Below, one piece after another: positions 56,456 through 64,000 of a stretch of 64,000 nt of DNA. This DNA comes from Sinohyriopsis cumingii (taxonomy: Eukaryota; Mollusca; Bivalvia; Unionida; Unionidae). Numbering within the stretch: the first letter of the stretch is position 1; each line of letters starts with the position of its first letter. Location: contig CM068832.1 of NCBI GenBank assembly GCA_028554795.2, forward strand, positions 84,008,049 through 84,072,048, read 5' to 3'. The notes beneath the pieces were generated by a model. It searched no databases. It worked only from the letters and a program-made list of their open reading frames with translations, and was not told where the DNA came from. The position numbers and the translations under genes are program-made.

Positions 56456-57782
56456 TGTTTTTTCTTCCAGATATTTTCACACAAATATCATATTTAAAGA
56501 TAACATGAATTCATACAAGATCTTGTCAGTTTATTTCATAACAGATTTTTCCCTCATATTAATATAATCTTTTGAAAACATTTATACATTATAGTTCTAG
56601 AAATTTTTCATGCTCTCAGAAACTATTAAAATCACAGCAGAAAGTGTTATGTTATATCTTTATTCAGCACTGAAAAATATTTATGAACTCTTAAAGTTTT
56701 TTCCCCTATATTAACTTAATTTAATGAAGATTTTCAGACTATAACCTTTCCATTGGATTTATTTTTTCAAACATGGCGTAAGAAGTATGTTATAGTAACC
56801 AATTTTTACATTGCCTTCACCATTGCAGAAATCTCTATAATCAATTTCCTAGTAAAGAAAAGCCACGAAAATAAATGGACAGTTAATATTCACTTCAGGA
56901 TCACAGACCTGAGGCAAATATGTCATTGTTAAATCAAACATTTTTATTGTGTTTCCTTAGACCTAAATATATATATATACTTGCTGTTACTCTAAACGAA
57001 GGCTGGTGATCCAGTTGATAACCTTTTGGGGGTTATAAGGATGTCTTTAAGATTAAGGCCTTAAAAATGTTGAGATCTTATATTAAAAATGACAATTTGA
57101 GCCTTGCAGATTCATGTCCACAGTTGCCCAAATAAAATAAAAAGGGGGGGGGGGTGCAAGTGGCAAGCTTGTTGGTGTGTTATAAAATAACTGACTTATC
57201 ATCGGTGTGCTGACAGGTGATGTGTAATTAAATCACTGTTGTAATATTAATAATGAGTGAGTCTGCACAAAGGAATTTCATACAGCTAAACTAGCTCAAC
57301 AACTAGAGGCAATTAAGAAATATATCCACATTCGTGATTCTGTCAAATGGCAGATACAACAGCATCAGGAAGCTCAAGTGGCATTTACAGAAGGTAAAGA
57401 GCCGCTATACTTGTTATCTTTTTAGGGATGTGCTTGGATTTTGCCCTCAAGCTGGAGCAGTCATAGGATATATAATAAATCGCCACGGTCGGAATTTATC
57501 CCCAAGCTGGGGTAATTGATGGGTAAAGTCTTATCCACAGTCGGGGTTTTATTCAAGCTTCAGGTGCAAGTTTTTGTGCATCTCCATGCCCTTGCATAAA
57601 ACACAGTTACACGTTTTTTTATATAGATATTTTTCAGTTGTAGACAGGAATAATAAGTATTTGCGAGTGTTTGAAATGAATGGGTTCATTATGAATTGAG
57701 TGGCACTACATTTCAAAAGCAAAATTGGATTGAAATGCAAGAACTGTAGTACGGAATTAGTGTTGGTTCTGGATCGTAGAAT

Positions 57783-58104
57783 GGAATTGTGTGTGTGTGA
57801 TTGGATTTTTAACGTAGCTTGAATAATTTTTCAGTCATATTGCTACGATGTCTGCAGTGTGGCAGTTTATAGTGATGTATAGCACTGGGGCATCATGCTG
57901 CAAACATGTAGTATGATGTTGCACCCAGTCACATTATCCTGACACCAGGCCGATCAGTCCTAACACTAACCTCTTAATGCTGAGCGTCTAGCGAGGTAGC
58001 TGTTAATACCATTTTTGTAAGTCTTTGGTATGACTTGGCTGGGGTTTGAACCCATGACCTCCCGCTTCTGAGGCGGACGCTCTAACCACTAGGACACCGG
58101 AGTG
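57783..58104 (-). mobile_element. tRNA-derived SINE, right-arm copy
   Basis: Mirror of 20531-20850, with B box and A box intact on the minus strand and the tail ending in (TG)n at 57789-57800. Confidence 0.8.
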
Positions 58105-58742
58105 GTCAGAATGGAATTGTAACAATTACAATGGAAGCAATTTGTATTATGCTTGTTGGGGCATTCCTCACTGATGGCTGTCAGTGACATCATCATGGGA
58201 ATGTGTAACAGCCACATTTTGTAAGAACAAGGTGTAGTTGGTGAACAATACAGACACTTTTCTGCCATTTCCACTGGCATCATCTCATATGATGTTATTT
58301 AAAAAAACTTCCTACAACATACTCACAACATATAAAACCTATATGCAAATCTGATGAAAGCTGCTTGTGTTTCTGAAACACATATTCCATACTGGTGGCA
58401 AGAATGTCCAAATCTACATTACAAAAATGAAAACATTACCATCCATCTAGGAGTTGCAAATGTATGAAATCCTCTTGTTGGGTAGTTTTACTAACAGGCT
58501 TTACAGCAGGGCCTTCCATTAGATTTAAATGTGGCAGGTAAGTTGACAAAGTAGGGTGGGGGGTTGGGGGGACCTACCCCAATGGGGATAATTCATTTTT
58601 TTTTTAAAGTAGCATGGTGTAAAGTAAAAGTAGATGGGCTGATAAGGAATCCACTGAATTTACAGACTAAAGGTTCAGACATTTGTTTTTAAGAGAAAAA
58701 TGAAAGAAGGAAACAATACAACAGATATTTTAATATGACTTT

Positions 58743-59594
58743 AATGTTTATTTTCTAGATTTAATTAAGATTATGAATCAGAATCAGTCTCCAACTCCAC
58801 TGTAAAGTTTATCTATTACTTCTTCTGCTCAGGCACCTGCAAATTAAAACAAAATTGTAATGCTTAAATAAAGTCATATCATCTCAGCACTAGTTATATA
58901 TGCAGAAGTCATGTTAATCAGCATTATAAAAATGTATGAAATTTTCTTCACTGCACTTGTGCTTCCCTTACTATCGTTAAGCCATGATACAAGATAACTT
59001 TGCACTTACTTGTCATTTCTGGCAAGTGGATGGTGCAATCAATTTGCACAAAGATGAATTTATTTCATCCAAATATTTCATGTGAATAAAAATTCCAAAT
59101 GGAGGCACTTGTCCGATCAGACAAGATATATGCATATTGTAGTTAGCTGGACTCTAGCTCTGATAGTCCTGGGCAATAGGATAAGCTGATTTTGTTATCA
59201 GTTTAGAAATGCATCCGCTTTGCAAATACTATGCTTTAAAAGACGAAACTGAATCCAATATTGATGAAATAAGAGTCATTTGGATTACCTTGTTTTTTAT
59301 CATTCTGCGTTGGTTGGGTGCATATTTGAGGGTCTCTGATATGGTCTCTTCCATTCCATTTGCCTTTGCTTTGCCATTAGTTTTCAAGCAGGCTTCTGCA
59401 TGAGTAATACAACGTTTTAAAATAAGTTTCACAACAAAGGATGCATTGCATTTTTCTAAATGCCAGCAATAATCAATGGAATATTTTTAAAACATGTACT
59501 TTGAAATGTGTCTCAAGTTACTTTATCAATTCATTTAAAAATCTCTGGCAAGTCACATGAAAAACACAATTTAAATCAAGCCATACTTACTTAT
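58743..59594 (-). pseudogene. Residual 3' part of the DUF4806-like gene
   Basis: Only the last two exons remain: E at about 59395-59289 (ACLKTNGKAKANGMEETI) and F ending VPEQKK-stop near 58836-58816, followed by the poly(A) signal near 58752. Everything upstream, including the DUF4806 core, is lost by the 3,345-bp deletion, whose join at 59594/59595 touches the donor end of exon D. The exon E acceptor region differs slightly from the left copy. Confidence 0.6.
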
Positions 59595-60475
59595 CAAAGA
59601 CTTTCTCATTCACATCCTTTACCTCACACAATAAATATCAGCAACACCAACATTAAATTCACACAATCAGTACAAAACCTAGGTGTTACTCTGGACAGTA
59701 CTCTCACATTGCACCAACATGTCATGAACATATGCAAGGCTGCGTATCTTGAGCTGAGACGCATCAGCTCCATTCTCAGATATCTTTTAGTTGATGCCAC
59801 TAAAACACTTGTGTGTTCATTACTGCTTTCAAGACTGGACTATGGTAACTCAATTCTGTCTGGTTCATCTTAATATCTACTGCAGAGACTTCAAAAAGTT
59901 CAAAACATAGCTGCTTGGATCATACTTAGAGTACCACAATCAGAGCACACCTCCCCGCTGCTCTGTACCCAACACTGGCTATCCATTCGATCCAGAATCA
60001 AACACAACATTAGTTCTCTGTGCTACGTTTCACTGACAGACTCTAGTCCAACATACCTATCCGACCTCACCTATGTGTACAAACAAGCAAGATACTTACA
60101 CTCCTCTTCCGACAATCATATACTCATTATTCTCACTATGAAAACAAAGTCACATGGACAGCATTCTTTTGCATACCAGGGCCCAGCAACATGGAATGAA
60201 TTGCCCACTGAACTTAGACACAAAGACGCAGTGATCCCATTCAAGAGTGCTCTCAAAACTACTTATTCTGACTACAAAAACAAACTTAATGACTTAATAA
60301 TGTTAACTACCTTAAATATTCTCAGCATGTTTTTTATGTTTTCTAATTTCACGGTGTTTGTTTTTGTAATCATATCATTGTGTATGTTTTTATGTTGTCT
60401 AATGTTGCAAAGCGCTTAGAGCTTCTAAAGATTAGGCGCTATACAAAGTCCTCATTATTATTATTATTATATTTA
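59595..60475 (+). mobile_element. L2/CR1-clade LINE fragment, right-arm copy, further truncated by deletion
   Basis: Mirror of 15693-14813. The RT core present in the left arm is gone. The remaining part runs from QRLSHSHPLPH through the GPATWNELPTELR block (about 60180) to the (ATT)n tail at 60455-60470. An ORF at 59508-59873 is a fusion created by the deletion join. Confidence 0.85.
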
Positions 60476-60993
60476 GCTTGGATGAATATTTTTTAAATCA
60501 GTGGCCATAACTAAAAAATAGGATTTTGTTTTATGATCATAAAAGTATGTTGGACACCATCCATGATGTACAATGCTGTCTGACATTTCTATGCACCTAA
60601 GGTTTCCATCTCAAATATTAAAGCAAAATGCATACCGAATTTGACAGATTGATGAAAATAAAAAAAAGCAATGCTTACCATTTGAAAAGAGGCAATTGTC
60701 ACTAGAATATTCTATTCAAAATGATATTAATTTTGGACACAGGGGATACCACCCCCATGTTTTCCTGACTCGTGATATGTCGGCCTATTCTGTGCACAGC
60801 TTTAAAAGATGTAATGTTTATCCATCGAGCTATAGAAATGAAATACATTTACTGTAGACTGTTTCTGTCAGCAGTTAAGTTGAGTAATTAGGTCAGGTTT
60901 ATAGCTAGTTTACAAAATTCAATGTAGAATGCCAATAAATGACAAGATATATTTTTGCAAACTAAAGTGATCTTGAAAAAAGATTAGTAAAGT
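60471..60993. other. BIR 3' flank, right-arm copy
   Basis: Mirror of 14295-14817. No gene is seen; homologous to 41686-41890. Confidence 0.6.
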
Positions 60994-61464
60994 TTAACAT
61001 TTTATAAAAAATAAGCTATTATGTGGAAAAGAAACAACAATGAAATAGGATGCAATGTGTTTACGTCTAGTTTTGGAAGGTACCGTCTCTAAGGTACCGT
61101 CATAATTGTACCGTAGTTTAATGGGTGGAAAGGCCATTGAAAGGTAAGGGCAGTGCGGAGACCATCGAGTATGTTCCAGAATAGCTGAATCTTTGTAGAT
61201 ACATAGATCCATTCGTAACTTCAGTCCGCAAGCGAAACACTGTACTTCGTATCCCAATCCTGACTCAGGTCCGAAGTAGACAAATCCTGTTCTAGCTAAA
61301 ACATACGAAGAAGGTAATCCTTCCCCATCCGTAGGCCATTTTTGAAACGTGTCCAATCGACGGGCACAATCACAATAGTCAGGTAAGAAGACTGGAAAAT
61401 GGTAGGGTTTGAACTTGGAGTTCTCACTGGATTTCTCACTCGATTCTTGCTGCGGCGAAGTCAT
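60994..61464 (-). CDS. Single-BIR (IAP-like) protein, right-arm copy
   Basis: Full-length 156-codon ORF with the same BIR zinc ligands as the left copy (CFAC...H.....C). It has two residue changes, L to T in RRLD-F and R to G in PTD-EG, both N-terminal to the zinc site. The same short spacing to the polymerase remnant and the same TATAAAA box upstream are kept. It is the only ORF of the block intact in both arms. Confidence 0.8.
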   Translation of the reverse strand: MTSPQQESSEKSSENSKFKPYHFPVFLPDYCDCARRLDTFQKWPTDGEGLPSSYVLARTGFVYFGPESGLGYEVQCFACGLKLRMDLCIYKDSAILEHTRWSPHCPYLSMAFPPIKLRYNYDGTLETVPSKTRRKHIASYFIVVSFPHNSLFFIKC

Positions 61465-61479
61465 CCTTCTGGTGGGTGG

Positions 61480-64000
61480 CTATCCTCTTACAACCAATGT
61501 TTTATACCGACATGTCCATACGGCAAAGTAAAGTGGGTGGGAAGCCGCACTCGCTTCTGCTACACGATTTGATAGACTTTTTCCAAGGGTCGACTGACGA
61601 TGTGGTGTGTGGGTAAACGTACAATCTTGTTGGGTTGATAGGTGGTCACTTTCTCTAGACTGCAAGGCTTCTTTCAATATGCCAAAGTTGACCACTCGAC
61701 TGGTACGATAATTAAGAGTAAGTCCTTTCACTTTACACTTCGTGTGCACTTCTTGTTTGTCCCAGTATTCGTAGCCGTAATTTTTGGGACCACCACTAAC
61801 GAAACTTAGAATCTTGTCATCGGGGTGCTTGTCTGTCCAGGCTCCTAAACGGTCTCCTTCGATGTCAGGGTGCTGTTGACTCGGGTGATCGATATAAATG
61901 CAACTGTCCATGTCAAAGTACAAGACACGTTCCCCTAACAGTTCTAAAGCTTCGTACAATTTTAAGCGAGCATGAGCTGTCATGTAAGCTGCAATGATGA
62001 CATTTCCAAAGGGGTCATCTTCTACAAAGTTCAGATCTTCTTCGTAATTCACCAAGATCAAATCCTCACGAACGACGTCCACGTGTTTCATGAATTTGGC
62101 TTTGTCGTGAATCATCTGAAAGTAGCGGGAAGGTTCGGTCAAATACTCCGTCTTGGGTAAACACGGTCATTGTGCCATTTTACCCCACAAGCAATTTAAC
62201 ATCACTTTGGCAAACGATCGCCTGCCTTCGTTTTTCTCAATGTGATCTAAAGTAATGCCTTCTTGTGCCCAGAATTTCTCTCTGAATGTCTTTTGGTCTT
62301 CGGGAGTGTGACACCAGGACAGATAGCCACTGGCTTCTTGCTCAGTTTCAAAAAGGCATCCACGTAGTCTGCGAAAATGCCTTTCTGCGTGGGGTCACCC
62401 TTGTGGAATTATTGTGTCTTGGGAAAGTGGCAAATTTCGTACACTTCTAACAGTTGGTATCCCATGTTCAGAGCTTTGAACAATTCTACGCTGACCCATG
62501 TCCCCGTCAAGGCCCGTTCTTCCTGGGTGTGATGACAAGGTTGATCTTGGTTGCACGTTTCAGCACAAGTACGGCACAAAGGAAACATAAGTTTGCCTTG
62601 GCAATGGCGAGGTAAGACGGGATGGTATAGGTTCGTGGGAGGCAAAACTTTGCACTTGATCAAGCCTTCGTATTGTCGAATGTTTTTTAGGTCGATGTGT
62701 TCGGTGAACAATTGTGGGTGCCCTGCAGGAAAGCAACAACATTTGCACACGTAGGGATACAGTGAACACACGTCCAAGTATTTGATTTCTTCTCCTTTCT
62801 CTTCGTCAGCTTGGTACAGCAAACAGGTGGCATTGGTCCTTCCTCCGTACAAACTATTACTTGGGTTCAGGGGGTCCATGAACTGGTAACTTTCCATGAG
62901 GCGTTTAAACTCGGGATCGGTGTTCAAACGGTGATTGTATTTGTGTTCCCACATTTCCACCACTTGGTATCCTTCCTGTTCTAACTTTAGGCGTCGCTGA
63001 CAAATGGCCTGGTACAAGTCTTCCATGGTTCGTTGTAAGAACTGATTTTTAGTGCCGCGGTCAGGGTAACAGACGGGACATCCGTGAAATAAGCAACCGT
63101 TCAACTCGTACATGATCTTGGGGTTTTCTAAGTCCCAGCCATTGACCGAATGCATTCCGATGATCTTTCGCCCTGTCCGTTGCGGGCATGCTGAATCCAT
63201 TTGTCTTCCTTGTCGCACAAGTAATGCAACCAGCATGGGGCTTTGACCGAGTATTGACGTTTGACATAGTTGGTCGTTTGAGGACTGATGACAGCCACAG
63301 TGTTTTCAAGCATGAATCGTTGTCGGTAGACTAATGAACACGCTTTGGCAATGGTGCAAGCCTCTTTTAAATGATCAACCCCTCCGTGTTCCATGAACAG
63401 TTCTCGAAATTTTCCACAGCATCGCCGTAAAATGTCCATGTCGGAACGACGATACTTTAGCATTTCTTCCTGAAAGTCGAAAGGGTCGGAGGCGTGAGCC
63501 TGGTACAAGTGAGAAAGTTTCTCGTTCGGTACGCATGTTGTCAGGGTCGTAATAGTGAGCCTGAGGCAAATGGGGTAGAACGGCGTGTTGATTGGCTTGT
63601 ATTGAAAAAATGTGGAAAGTACCCTTTAGCCATTTCTGTCATTCCAAACATTTTAGGCATTCGACTCAAAGGCATGGCTAAGTAGCTCATCGAATCTTTA
63701 AACTGCACTTGTCCCACTTGCATGAAAATGATTTTGGCTCCGTTCAAAGTGATTTTAGGACGCTCGATGCCACGTTCCGTATAACATCTCAAAAGAAACT
63801 GTCCATCGTATCCGGAGAAATTGTGAGCCATCACCGTTGCATGGTGATGACAATCTCCATAATAATGTTCGATGTCCTCTTGGCTCCACGTCTTGTCGAT
63901 GGGGTCTAAGACCCATTGTGTGAAATCGGCTAGTGTGTTCGGTCCTTGAAAGATTTTTTCACGCCCTCCAGGAATCTTACTGCAGTGAGGGCAATAACTC
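61480..64000 (-). pseudogene. Protein-primed family B DNA polymerase, right-arm copy, partial
   Basis: Mirror of 13808-11288, truncated by the window edge before the Exo I region. Shared lesions are the TGA near 62167 and the TAA near 62410. Additional frame changes not in the left copy are at about 63173 (one A fewer in an A-run), 63512 (one base lost) and 63598. Exo II here reads AHNFSGYD (63830-63807), the expected His, whereas the left copy has Asp. Motif A (DVCSLYP, about 62775-62755) is followed by VCK instead of KCK. Motif C is again FDMDS. Lesions shared with the left arm predate the duplication; the extra ones follow it, or are assembly errors. Confidence 0.9.

Larger units (their letters stand above)
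50879..64000 (-). repeat. Right arm of the large inverted duplication
   Basis: Reverse complement of 11288-27761 minus 3,345 bp. The window ends inside the arm, within the polymerase exonuclease region. Its non-coding mirror segments (51120-51352 repeats, 51353-53735, 53900-55990, 56460-57780, 58105-58740) hold nothing beyond what is described for the left arm. Confidence 0.95.

Noticed and set aside
59508-59873. 121-codon plus-strand ORF in the right arm
   Set aside because: It is a fusion across the 3,345-bp deletion join, with intergenic sequence joined to a LINE RT fragment.

Overview
The window is AT-rich animal nuclear DNA with no bacterial or plastid character. Four things point to an invertebrate: degraded L2/CR1-clade LINEs with ATT-type 3' tails, tRNA-derived SINEs, long (TA)n tracts, and a Polinton/adintovirus-type protein-primed DNA polymerase. 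A mollusc or other lophotrochozoan fits best, but that is inference. Most of the sequence is non-coding and repetitive, and no intact host gene is certain.

Layout. 1-5094: a nearly identical direct duplication with a 3,236-bp period, holding an older diverged repeat of about 360 bp. 5095-7860: no gene, one SINE, and a degenerate minisatellite. 7865-14294: a compact virus-like block. It starts with a divergent gene pair whose two 3' ends both carry a textbook histone-mRNA stem-loop. Next come a tandem zinc-knuckle gene (minus) and a broken protein-primed PolB (plus) sharing a short TATA-containing intergenic region. An intact single-BIR ORF with its own TATA box closes the block. 14820-16337: a LINE fragment. 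16740-19890: a DUF4806-type multi-exon gene with two tandem in-frame TGA codons. 19900-27683: SINE, tandem repeats and a BED/TTF-like zinc-finger remnant.

The largest structure is an inverted duplication. Left 11288-27761 is repeated in reverse at 50879-64000, at about 98-99% identity in the stretches compared by eye. The right copy continues past the window edge. The inner ends of both arms fall in (TA)n tracts, and the loop is 23.1 kb. The right arm lacks 3,345 bp of the left arm (15694-19038), with TTTG microhomology at the join. That deletion removes most of the DUF4806 gene and part of a LINE.

The loop (27762-50878) has no convincing gene. It holds two degenerate satellites with units near 68-72 bp, a 28-bp minisatellite, three further (TA)n tracts, two L2-type LINE copies, SINE pieces, and a third, much older copy of the BIR gene's 3' end and downstream flank (41686-42000).

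The most unusual observation is the pair of histone-type 3'-end signals on a non-histone divergent gene pair next to a viral-type PolB. These would give replication-linked, poly(A)-less transcripts for an element-borne gene pair. Five in-frame stops in the left polymerase are each one C-to-T change from a sense codon. The two of them that lie in the right arm's covered part are shared there, so the polymerase was inactivated before the inverted duplication.
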